Positions 50,958 through 58,634 of a stretch of 64,000 nt of DNA are shown in pieces. A program made the position numbers and the translations under genes. The stretch is from Rheinheimera oceanensis (GTDB taxonomy: Bacteria > Pseudomonadota > Gammaproteobacteria > Enterobacterales > Alteromonadaceae), in the NCBI RefSeq assembly GCF_018831085.1, contig NZ_JAGPNM010000009.1, forward strand, positions 94,600 through 158,599, in the 5' to 3' direction. Each line of letters opens with the position of its first letter. The first letter of the stretch is position 1. The notes below the pieces were generated by a model. The model did not search any database. It was given only the letters and a program-made list of their open reading frames with translations, and had not been told where the DNA came from.

Positions 50958-52200
50958 TTATCAGCAAAACCGCCTGTTTGCGGAACACCAACCTTTAAGC
51001 AGCATTGCCGCCGAATTTGGCACGCCCTGCTATGTATACTCACGCGCTACCATTGCCCAACATTATCAGGCTTTTGCCAGTGCAGCATCAAAGCATCCGC
51101 ACAGCCTGGTATGCTACGCGGTAAAAGCCAACAGCAACCTGGCTATTTTAAACCTGCTGGCCAAACTGGGCAGCGGTTTTGACATTGTATCCGGCGGAGA
51201 GTTGCGCCGGGTTATTGCTGCCGGTGGCGATGCGAAAAAGGTGGTGTTTTCCGGTGTAGCCAAAACAGAAGACGAAATGCGTTTTGCGCTGGAGCTGGGT
51301 ATTAAGTGCTTTAATGTGGAATCTATTGCTGAGCTGGACCGCCTGCAACTGGTCGCCAGCCGCCTTGATAAAAAAGCAGCCATTTCTATCCGGGTTAACC
51401 CGGACATCGACGCGAAAACCCACCCCTATATTTCTACCGGTTTAAAAGCCAATAAATTTGGTATCGATATACTGCTGGCGCGTGATATTTACCGTAAAGC
51501 TGCCAGTTACAGCCACCTTGAAGTAGTAGGTGTAGATTGCCACATTGGCTCGCAGTTAACCGAAACCCAACCGTTTTTAGACGCACTGGAAAAACTGCTG
51601 ACATTAATTGATGATTTAGCCACTGATGGCATAGCGTTAAAACATATTGATATCGGCGGTGGCCTTGGCGTGACTTACGACAAAGAAACCCCGCCTTCGC
51701 CAGCCGATTACCTGGGTAAAGTGGTAGAACGGTTGAAAAGCTACCCGCAACTGGAACTGATAATGGAGCCAGGACGCGCCATTATGGCCAATGCCGGTGT
51801 GTTGCTAACCAAAGTAGAATTTTTAAAACCGGGGCAGGAAAAAAACTTCGCCATTGTTGATGCCGCTATGAATGATTTAATCCGCCCGGCGCTGTACAGT
51901 GCCTGGCAGGCGATAGTGCCGCTGGAAATAAACACCTCAGCAAAACCTGCGTTGTACGACATTGTCGGCCCGGTGTGCGAAACCGGTGATTTTCTTGGTA
52001 AAGACCGCGAACTGGCGATAGCCCAGGGCGATTTGCTGGCGGTACGCTCAGCCGGTGCCTACGGCTTTACCATGAGCTCTAATTATAACAGCCGCCCACG
52101 TGCCGCCGAGGTACTGGTAGACGGCGAAAAAGTGCATTTAATCCGTGCCCGTGAACAATGGCAGGATTTATGGCGTGGCGAACAGATCATTACCGACTAA
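50944..52200 (+). CDS. lysA: diaminopimelate decarboxylase
   Basis: A 418-residue PLP enzyme that makes L-lysine from meso-diaminopimelate. The Schiff-base lysine is in VCYAVKANSNLAIL. Other motifs are DCHIGSQLTETQPFL, IDIGGGLGVTYD, EPGRAIMANAG and CETGDFLGKDR. Start: GTG at 50944 gives VDHFNYQQNRLFAE, which aligns with family N-termini; the ATG at 50935 would add three residues. The frame is open far upstream inside lptM, which is not coding there. Confidence 0.93.
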   Translation: MDHFNYQQNRLFAEHQPLSSIAAEFGTPCYVYSRATIAQHYQAFASAASKHPHSLVCYAVKANSNLAILNLLAKLGSGFDIVSGGELRRVIAAGGDAKKVVFSGVAKTEDEMRFALELGIKCFNVESIAELDRLQLVASRLDKKAAISIRVNPDIDAKTHPYISTGLKANKFGIDILLARDIYRKAASYSHLEVVGVDCHIGSQLTETQPFLDALEKLLTLIDDLATDGIALKHIDIGGGLGVTYDKETPPSPADYLGKVVERLKSYPQLELIMEPGRAIMANAGVLLTKVEFLKPGQEKNFAIVDAAMNDLIRPALYSAWQAIVPLEINTSAKPALYDIVGPVCETGDFLGKDRELAIAQGDLLAVRSAGAYGFTMSSNYNSRPRAAEVLVDGEKVHLIRAREQWQDLWRGEQIITD

Positions 52201-52212
52201 TTAAGGGCGCTG

Positions 52213-53043
52213 ATGTTGCTACATTTCACCAAAATGCACGGCCTGGGTAACGACTTTATGATGGTCGATGCGGTAAGCCAAAATGTATTTCTGACCAAAG
52301 AGCAGATTAAAGCCTTGGCGAACCGCAATACCGGCATTGGTTTTGATCAACTGTTAATGGTTGAGCCACCCTATGATCCGGAGCTGGATTTCCACTACCG
52401 TATTTTCAACGCCGACGGCTCGGAAGTAGAACAATGCGGTAATGGCGCACGTTGTTTTGCTAAGTTTGTCCGGGCCCGCGGTTTAACCAATAAGCATAAA
52501 ATTGGCGTTAGCACCAAATCCGGCAAAATAATGCTGTATGTTGAGGCCGATGGCCAGGTTACAGTAAATATGGGCGTGCCGCAGCTGGACCCGGTACGGG
52601 TGCCGTTTAAAGCGCAAAAGCAGGAAATAACCTACATACTGCGCGCAGAAGAACACACTATTCTTTGTGGCGTAGTATCAATGGGTAACCCACATGCGGT
52701 GGTCGAAGTAGAGGATGTCGGCACAGCGTTGGTGCACCAGCAGGGGCCATTGTTTGAACACCACGAACGCTTCCCCGAGCGCGCTAATATCGGGTTTATG
52801 CAAATAGTCGCCCCTGGCCATATTAAACTGCGGGTATGGGAGCGTGGTGCCGGCGAAACACTGGCTTGTGGTACAGGCGCCTGTGCTGCCGTGGTGGTAG
52901 GCCAGTTACAAAAAAAATTACAGCAGCAGGTACGGGTAGATTTACCCGGCGGCAGCCTGCAAATTCGCTGGAACGGCCCGGGCCAACCGGTAAAAATGAC
53001 CGGCCCGGCAGAACATGTTTATGACGGACAAATACAGCTATGA
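52213..53043 (+). CDS. dapF: diaminopimelate epimerase
   Basis: A 276-residue cofactor-independent epimerase converting LL- to meso-diaminopimelate. The two catalytic cysteines are in EQCGNGARCFAKF and ETLACGTGACAAVV. The N-terminus KMHGLGNDFMMVDAV is typical. Overlaps the DUF484 gene by four bases and follows lysA by 12. Confidence 0.97.
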   Translation: MLLHFTKMHGLGNDFMMVDAVSQNVFLTKEQIKALANRNTGIGFDQLLMVEPPYDPELDFHYRIFNADGSEVEQCGNGARCFAKFVRARGLTNKHKIGVSTKSGKIMLYVEADGQVTVNMGVPQLDPVRVPFKAQKQEITYILRAEEHTILCGVVSMGNPHAVVEVEDVGTALVHQQGPLFEHHERFPERANIGFMQIVAPGHIKLRVWERGAGETLACGTGACAAVVVGQLQKKLQQQVRVDLPGGSLQIRWNGPGQPVKMTGPAEHVYDGQIQL

Positions 53044-53696
53044 CAGATAGCCTTACCAAGGACAAAGACCTGCTGGCCGCCCATGTGGTGTATGACTACC
53101 TGCAGGATCACCCGGAATTTTTTCAGCAATACCCGCAACTGCTGGCCAGTTTACGCCTACCGCATCAGCAACGTGGTAGTGTGTCGCTGGTAGAGCGGCA
53201 ACTGGAGCTACAGCGCGAAAAAATCCAGGCGCTGGAAGACGACATTACCCGGTTAATGTCAGTAGCACGGCAAAATGAGCAGATATTTCTGGCGTTTAAC
53301 CAGCTACAGGCGCAGCTGCACCGTGCAACCAGCCTGCAGGATGCCGAAACCAGCCTGCAACAATTTACTGCCGCTATGCCTTATGTGCACGAATGCCGTT
53401 TGCTGCGTTTTAGTGACGAGCAAAGCCGCAGTCCGTTTCAGTTATTGCTGTCACGCCGGCTAAACCAGCACGGTATTTATTTAGGCCGGTTAAACAAAGA
53501 AGAGCAACAGGGTTTATTTGCACCACATATCCACTCGGTAGCATTGATCCTGGTCAGTAGCCAGCAGCAACCACTGGCTTTGCTGGCCTTTGGCAGCGAG
53601 CAGGACGATCACTTCCAGCCATCAATGGACAAACTGTTTATCAGCCATCTGGCCAGCATTTTAGCCCAGCTGTTACCGGGTTATGACGCAGCCTGA
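53040..53696 (+). CDS. DUF484 family protein
   Basis: A 218-residue member of DUF484 (YigA-like), always found between dapF and xerC in these bacteria. The N-terminal helix VVYDYLQDHPEFFQQYPQLL is the family hallmark, then a coiled coil (QLELQREKIQALEDDITRLM) and a GAF-like domain. Biochemical function unknown. Overlaps dapF by four and xerC by fourteen bases. Confidence 0.92.
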   Translation: MTDSLTKDKDLLAAHVVYDYLQDHPEFFQQYPQLLASLRLPHQQRGSVSLVERQLELQREKIQALEDDITRLMSVARQNEQIFLAFNQLQAQLHRATSLQDAETSLQQFTAAMPYVHECRLLRFSDEQSRSPFQLLLSRRLNQHGIYLGRLNKEEQQGLFAPHIHSVALILVSSQQQPLALLAFGSEQDDHFQPSMDKLFISHLASILAQLLPGYDAA

Positions 53697-54621
53697 CACC
53701 CCGCTAGCGCCGCAGTGGCAACAGCCGCTGCAGGCGTTTTTACAGTATTTACAGTTTGAACGCGGCTACAGCAGTAAAACGCTGGACAGCTATCAGCGCC
53801 AGTTACAGCAACTGGCGCTTACTATCGCTGATACAGACACACACTGGCTTAACCTGACAGAAGATCAGTTAAAACAACATATTATTGCTCTGCGCCGCAG
53901 CGGTGCCAAACCCCGCACCATAGCGTTAAAGGTGGCGGCACTGCGCAGCTTTTTCCGCTATCTGCAGGCGCAGGCTAAACGCAGCGATAACCCGGCGCAG
54001 TATTTATCAGTACCCAAAGCCGCACGCAGCCTGCCAAAAAACCTTAATGTAGATCAGCTAAACCACCTGCTGAGTTTCGACAGCAATGACGATATTCTCG
54101 CCTACCGCGATAAAGCCATGCTGGAGCTGTTCTACTCATCCGGTTTACGGCTGGAAGAGTTGGTTAATGCCGATATCAGCGATATTGACTGGCAGCAGCA
54201 GCTACTGCGGGTAACCGGTAAAGGCAGCAAACAGCGGATTGTACCTGTGGGTAAAATTGCGCTGGCAGCATTAAAAGACTGGTTAAAACAGCGGCCGGCG
54301 TTTACGGCAAAGCTGCCAGAAGAAGATGCCAATGCGCTGTTTATCAGCAAACAGCATAAACGCATCAGCACCCGCCATGTGCGCGAACGGTTACAGTTAT
54401 GGGCCAAGCAACAGGGTTTAAACCAGCATGTACACCCGCATATGCTGCGCCACTCCTTCGCCAGCCATATGCTGGAATCCAGCCAGGATTTACGCGCCGT
54501 GCAGGAACTGCTCGGCCACGCCAACCTGAGCACCACTCAGGTCTATACCCATCTGGATTTCGCCCACCTGGCTAAGGTGTACGATAGCGCCCATCCAAGG
54601 GCAAAGAAGAAATCCAGCTGA
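53683..54621 (+). CDS. xerC: site-specific tyrosine recombinase XerC
   Basis: A 312-residue recombinase that, with XerD, resolves chromosome dimers at dif. The core-binding domain is residues about 10-95. The catalytic residues are Arg in YSSGLRLEELVN, Lys in VTGKGSKQRIVP, His/Arg in HMLRHSFASHML, His in LGHANLST, and the nucleophile Tyr in TTQVYTHLDF. Full length. Starts inside the DUF484 gene; an ATG choice at 53683 is supported by the coupling. The usual next genes, yigB and uvrD, are displaced here. Confidence 0.96.
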   Translation: MTQPDTPLAPQWQQPLQAFLQYLQFERGYSSKTLDSYQRQLQQLALTIADTDTHWLNLTEDQLKQHIIALRRSGAKPRTIALKVAALRSFFRYLQAQAKRSDNPAQYLSVPKAARSLPKNLNVDQLNHLLSFDSNDDILAYRDKAMLELFYSSGLRLEELVNADISDIDWQQQLLRVTGKGSKQRIVPVGKIALAALKDWLKQRPAFTAKLPEEDANALFISKQHKRISTRHVRERLQLWAKQQGLNQHVHPHMLRHSFASHMLESSQDLRAVQELLGHANLSTTQVYTHLDFAHLAKVYDSAHPRAKKKSS

Positions 54622-54644
54622 TCTGACTGAGATAACCAGAAGCA

Positions 54645-54811
54645 GAATCGATTTGCTCTAAACCAACCGTTGCAGACCAGGATGCAGACAAATTCGCCAG
54701 GAGCGAATTTGAACAGCGAAGCTGGTCCACCGGATAAACTTCACGGATGAAGTTTATAATCGAGCCTACAGGGATGTATTTACGGCGTGTTGGTGTGAGC
54801 AAACCGGTTCG
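54645..54811 (+). repeat. dispersed intergenic repeat, copy B
   Basis: About 167 bases, alignable end to end with 10543-10708 in the same orientation. Hairpins aaattcg / cgaattt and aaacttca / tgaagttt are conserved, the latter with compensatory base changes relative to copy A. The 3' part contains the tttacggcgtgttggtgtga module that is also found at 14191-14233. It follows xerC in a 265-base gene-free gap. Confidence 0.8.
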
Positions 54812-54843
54812 GCTTACGCATCCGGGCTCATGACGTGAACAAG

Positions 54844-54870
54844 AAAACGCCCGGCAGAGCCGGGCGTTTT
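54844..54870. terminator. terminator between xerC and doxX
   Basis: aaaacgcccggc / gccgggcgtttt with loop AGA and T/A runs on both sides, between convergent genes. Confidence 0.93.
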
Positions 54871-54886
54871 TATTTGTTACTTAGCC

Positions 54887-55333
54887 TTAGTTAAAACGCT
54901 TGGACAGTACGTTATCCAGTGAGGCTTTACCGGCGCCGCTAAACAGCAGTGATACACTGGCGGCTAACAGGGCTAAACCGAATTCGTAGCCGTTGTTGCT
55001 CATAAACAGGCCATTGGGCAGGTGCACAGCAACAATCGCCACTACCATGGCAATGCTGGTTACCAGTGCGGCCGGCCGGGTTAACAGGCCCAGCACCAGC
55101 GCGATACCGCCGAAAAACTCTGCAGCACCGGCTAAAAACGCCATCACAATACCTGGCGATAAACCTATGCTGTCCATCCAGCCACCGGTGCCTGCCAGGC
55201 CGTAGCCGCCAAACCAGCCAAACAGTTTTTGTGCACCGTGTGCGGCAAAAATAATACCCACCGGAACCCGCAGCGCCAGAGCTGCAACACCAGCGTTTGA
55301 ACTTAAAATTTTCTGTACGATTGAAGTAGCCAT
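54887..55333 (-). CDS. DoxX family membrane protein
   Basis: A 148-residue protein with four hydrophobic helices (VAALALRVPVGIIFAAHGAQ, LSPGIVMAFLAGAAEFFGGI, LVLGLLTRPAALVTSIAMVV, LALLAASVSLLFSGAG). The HGAQKLFGWFGG segment is a DoxX signature. The substrate is unknown; some members take part in sulfur or redox handling. The start at 55333 follows AGGTGAT. It is divergent from a LysR gene that probably controls it. Confidence 0.9.
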   Translation of the reverse strand: MATSIVQKILSSNAGVAALALRVPVGIIFAAHGAQKLFGWFGGYGLAGTGGWMDSIGLSPGIVMAFLAGAAEFFGGIALVLGLLTRPAALVTSIAMVVAIVAVHLPNGLFMSNNGYEFGLALLAASVSLLFSGAGKASLDNVLSKRFN

Positions 55334-55454
55334 AATATCACCTGTCAAATTGTTTAAAGTTAAGTTTACTGCCTCTCGACAGCATACTTTGCGTCGATGT
55401 AGTCACTATAGCCAAATAATTTTTGCGGCAAAAGCGTAATGTTTTGACTACACT

Positions 55455-55471
55455 ATTCAAAATATTTGAAT
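55455..55471. promoter_or_regulatory. palindromic site upstream of the LysR gene (LysR-type operator)
   Basis: ATTCAAA-ATA-TTTGAAT, a perfect palindrome of 17 bases, in the 159-base doxX/LysR divergent region, 22 bases before the LysR ATG. Its T-N11-A-like symmetry is what LysR-type regulators bind. Confidence 0.6.
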
Positions 55472-55492
55472 TTAGTTTTAAATGAGCCTGCT

Positions 55493-56407
55493 ATGCATAA
55501 CGTACTGAGTTTAGACGCTTTAAGAGCACTGGACGCCATAGAGCGCAAAGGCAGTTTTGCCGCTGCAGCTGAAGCGCTGTATAAAGTGCCTTCAGCACTG
55601 AGTTACACCATTGCCAAACTGGAGTCTGATTTAGGCGTGGCTTTGTTTGATCGTAGCAAACAGCGGGCACAGTTGACCCCGGCCGGGCAATTACTGCTGG
55701 AGCAGGGCCGCACCTTGTTGCACGCTGCTAACCAGTTGCAAAATGCGGTAAAACAGCTGGATACCGGCTGGGAAACCCAGCTAATGATTGCCAAAGACAG
55801 CATTATTCCGAATGCTCCGTTGCTGAATGTGATTAGTCAGTTTTTGCAACTGGGTAAAATTACTCAGGTATCAGTAAAAGAAGAGGTAATGGCTGGCGGC
55901 TGGGAGGCATTGCAAACCGGCCGTGCTGATATTGCAGTGGGAGTATCCGGCGATTTACCCAAAGGCCAGTTTAACCTGCTACCACTGGGCGAAGCAGAGT
56001 TTGTATTTGCAGTGGCGCCACTTCATCAGCTAGCGGCACTGGATCGCATCGTCAGTATTGAAGATGTGCAGCAATATGCCGCTATTGTTGTAGCTGACTC
56101 CGCGCTGGACGCGCCCAAGCGCTCGTCCGGCTTATTCGACACCCGCCAGCGCGTTATTGTCAGTAATATGCAGGCAAAAATAGATGCGCAAAAGCAAGGC
56201 CTGGGTATTGGCTTTGTGCCGCGCCATCTAATCACTGAAGAGCTGGCGCGCGGTGAACTGATTGCCAAAGCCTGCAGTATACCCAGAGACAAAGTTCCGG
56301 TGTATCTGGCCTGGCAAAAGCAAAGTCAGGGCCAGGCTTTAAATTGGTTCAGTCAGCATTTGGTTGCTGTGAACTGGCAGCAGGTGTTTCAGCCAGCAAT
56401 ATGGTAG
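55493..56407 (+). CDS. LysR-family transcriptional regulator
   Basis: A 304-residue LysR protein. HTH at about residues 18-38 (FAAAAEALYKVPSALSYTIA), then KLESDLGVALFDRSKQRAQL, and the effector domain. The start at 55493 gives MHNVLSLDALRALDA, the usual LysR N-terminus. It is divergent from doxX with a palindromic site between. The gene stop falls beside the likely yigB start. Confidence 0.92.
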   Translation: MHNVLSLDALRALDAIERKGSFAAAAEALYKVPSALSYTIAKLESDLGVALFDRSKQRAQLTPAGQLLLEQGRTLLHAANQLQNAVKQLDTGWETQLMIAKDSIIPNAPLLNVISQFLQLGKITQVSVKEEVMAGGWEALQTGRADIAVGVSGDLPKGQFNLLPLGEAEFVFAVAPLHQLAALDRIVSIEDVQQYAAIVVADSALDAPKRSSGLFDTRQRVIVSNMQAKIDAQKQGLGIGFVPRHLITEELARGELIAKACSIPRDKVPVYLAWQKQSQGQALNWFSQHLVAVNWQQVFQPAIW

Positions 56408-56412
56408 CGAAT

Positions 56413-57111
56413 ATGCAATTATTTAAAGCGTTAAGCCCGGTTAATGTATTGTCGTTTGATTTAGACGATACGTTGTATGATAACAAACCGGTCATCGAAG
56501 CAGCCGAACAGGCTATGCTGAGCGCTTTGGTACAACAGGCTCCGGCCTGTAAAATCACCGACAGTGCGTTTTGGTGGCAACAGCGCTTAAAGCTGGCCAG
56601 TATTGAACCTGAGATCCGGCATGATATTGGACGCTGGCGCTTACTTGGCATTGAAGCCGGCCTGCTTGAATTGGGTTTACCCCGCGCTGAGGCGCGGCGT
56701 GTTGCCGAATATGGTTATGCAGCTTTTCTTGATGCCCGCACCAGGATCACCGTGTCACCCGACGTAACACTGCTACTCTCTGCGCTGGCAAAACAGTATC
56801 GTTTAATCGCCATTACCAATGGTAATGCCTGTATTCACAAAATGGGTATTGGTGAGCTGTTCGAATTCAGCCTGCAGGCCGGGCCTGATGGCCGGATGAA
56901 ACCCTATGCTGATTTATTTATCACCGCCGCTGAACGCCTGCAGGTAGCGCCTGGGAAAATACTGCATATTGGCGACAGCCACCGCGCCGATGTAATGGGC
57001 GCGCTAAATGCTGGCTGCCAGGCAGCATGGCTGGATCATTATCAAAGCGCTGTAACAGTTTTACCGCATATTCGCCTGACACAGGTGTTGCAATTATCTG
57101 CGTTGTTGTGA
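56413..57111 (+). CDS. yigB: HAD-family phosphatase YigB
   Basis: A 232-residue HAD hydrolase similar to E. coli YigB, which dephosphorylates FMN and sugar phosphates. The nucleophile motif is VLSFDLDDTLYDNKPVI, motif II Asn in AITNGN, motif IV in HIGDSHRADVMGA. Start at 56413 (MQLFKALSPVN) matches the family N-terminus; an ATG at 56401 is in frame but lies inside the LysR gene. In enteric bacteria it follows xerC; here a doxX/LysR pair lies between. Confidence 0.9.
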   Translation: MQLFKALSPVNVLSFDLDDTLYDNKPVIEAAEQAMLSALVQQAPACKITDSAFWWQQRLKLASIEPEIRHDIGRWRLLGIEAGLLELGLPRAEARRVAEYGYAAFLDARTRITVSPDVTLLLSALAKQYRLIAITNGNACIHKMGIGELFEFSLQAGPDGRMKPYADLFITAAERLQVAPGKILHIGDSHRADVMGALNAGCQAAWLDHYQSAVTVLPHIRLTQVLQLSALL

Positions 57112-57315
57112 TCTAACAATCTTAACGGCCCGGCAGATACCTAGCAGTATGCAGACGTCTATGACAGAGCGCAACATCGGGAGCGGCTGTCGATTTACCG
57201 CAACGCCAGCCGACTACCGTTAAATTTGTTTATATTACTCAACGTTATTGGCCTTGCCAAAACACCAGGCTCCCCTCGCCTTATCCCCGGCAGGCTTAAA
57301 CAAGGAATACAGTGA

Positions 57316-58551
57316 ATGTCTGACTATTCTACCCACGCGCCACAATCGCGCATTTCTACCGGTGAGTTTTCCTTACTGGTTGCGCTTATGATGTCTGTTG
57401 TTGCCATCTCTATTGATGCCTTACTGCCCGCGCTGGATGCTATCCGTGCTGACATTGTGATGAATAATCCGAATCAGGCGCAGTTGGTCGTTAGTGCGCT
57501 ATTTTTTGGTATGGCTATAGGCCAGCTGATTTGCGGCCCTTTGTCAGACGCTACCGGCCGCAAGAAAGTGTTAAATGGCGGTATAGCGCTGTTTTTAGTG
57601 GGTACTGTAATTTGTTATTTTGCCAATGATATTAACACCTTGCTATTCGGCCGTTTTATTCAGGGTTTAGGGGTTTCCGGTCCTTATGTTTCGGCTATTT
57701 CTATCGTTCGCGACAAATATTCCGGCAATGATATGGCGCGTATTATGTCGCTGGTGATGATGATTTTCGTCATGGTGCCAGCTTTAGCGCCAAGCCTGGG
57801 ACAGGTAGTACTATGGGTTGGCTCATGGCGTGATATTTTTCTGCTTTATGTATTTTATGCACTGTTAATAGTGCTGTGGATTTTTTGGCGCCTGGAAGAA
57901 ACCCTGCCGAAACCGCATCGTATTCCGATGAGCAAAAAAGGCTTTGCCGAGGGCTTTAAAGAAGTTATTAGCAATGTACCCACTGTCTGTTACATGATTT
58001 GTATGGGCTTATTTTTCGGCAGTTTTATTGGCTATCTGAATTCGTCACAACAAATCTTCCAGGATTTATTTAAAACGGGCGAGCTATTCACCTTGTACTT
58101 TGGCTTGCTGGCTATTGTGTTTGGCGCAGCCTCATTGGTTAACTCGCGCCTGGTACAAAAGTGGGGAATGCAGCGTTTATCCGGCAGCGCGGTATGGGGT
58201 ATTATCGCCAGCTCAGCGCTGTTTTTAGTGCTGCACCTGGGCGTTGAAATACAACTGTGGATGTTTTTAATCTATGCAGCAGTGCTGTTTTTTTGTTTTG
58301 GTCTGGTGTTTGGCAATATCAATGCCATGGCGATGGAGCCAATGGGTCATGTGGCAGGCATAGCTGCCGCTATTATCGGCTCTACCTCTTCCATTATGTC
58401 GATGTGTATAGGCACAGTTATAGGCCAGATGTATAACGGCACTGTTATTCCGGTAACTGCAGGTTTCTTTATTTTTGGCTGTATCAGTATGGCAATTCTA
58501 ACTTTTGCTAATACCTATCAGGAACAGCGCGCAACGGCCTCGCCTGACTAA
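57316..58551 (+). CDS. Bcr/CflA-type MFS multidrug transporter
   Basis: A 411-residue transporter with 12 helices. Segments such as VVAISIDALLPALDAIR, GPLSDATGRKKVLNGGI (the MFS GXXXDXXGRKK loop) and LFGRFIQGLGVSGPYVSAIS identify the drug/H+ antiporter Bcr/CflA branch. AAGGAATACAGTGA precedes the ATG. It interrupts the usual yigB-uvrD neighbourhood. Substrate unknown. Confidence 0.9.
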   Translation: MSDYSTHAPQSRISTGEFSLLVALMMSVVAISIDALLPALDAIRADIVMNNPNQAQLVVSALFFGMAIGQLICGPLSDATGRKKVLNGGIALFLVGTVICYFANDINTLLFGRFIQGLGVSGPYVSAISIVRDKYSGNDMARIMSLVMMIFVMVPALAPSLGQVVLWVGSWRDIFLLYVFYALLIVLWIFWRLEETLPKPHRIPMSKKGFAEGFKEVISNVPTVCYMICMGLFFGSFIGYLNSSQQIFQDLFKTGELFTLYFGLLAIVFGAASLVNSRLVQKWGMQRLSGSAVWGIIASSALFLVLHLGVEIQLWMFLIYAAVLFFCFGLVFGNINAMAMEPMGHVAGIAAAIIGSTSSIMSMCIGTVIGQMYNGTVIPVTAGFFIFGCISMAILTFANTYQEQRATASPD

Positions 58552-58567
58552 CTGGTTATATATCCAC
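58552..58567 (+). promoter_or_regulatory. LexA-like SOS box of uvrD
   Basis: CTGGTTATATATCCAC: CTG, 10 bases including TATATAT, then CAC instead of CAG. The E. coli uvrD operator is the same family of sequence. It lies 67 bases before the uvrD ATG and directly after the MFS stop codon. Confidence 0.6.
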
Positions 58568-58634
58568 TAACTACGCTTGGCCTGCGCGGCAGGGCTGCTA
58601 TAATGGCCGCCATTGTGCTTAGCGAGACTTTCTG

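Noticed and set aside
57153..57160. A second perfect AGACGTCT, upstream of the MFS transporter
   Set aside because: One such 8-mer is expected by chance in 64 kb, the neighbouring 8-mers do not match, and the gene has no link to methionine.
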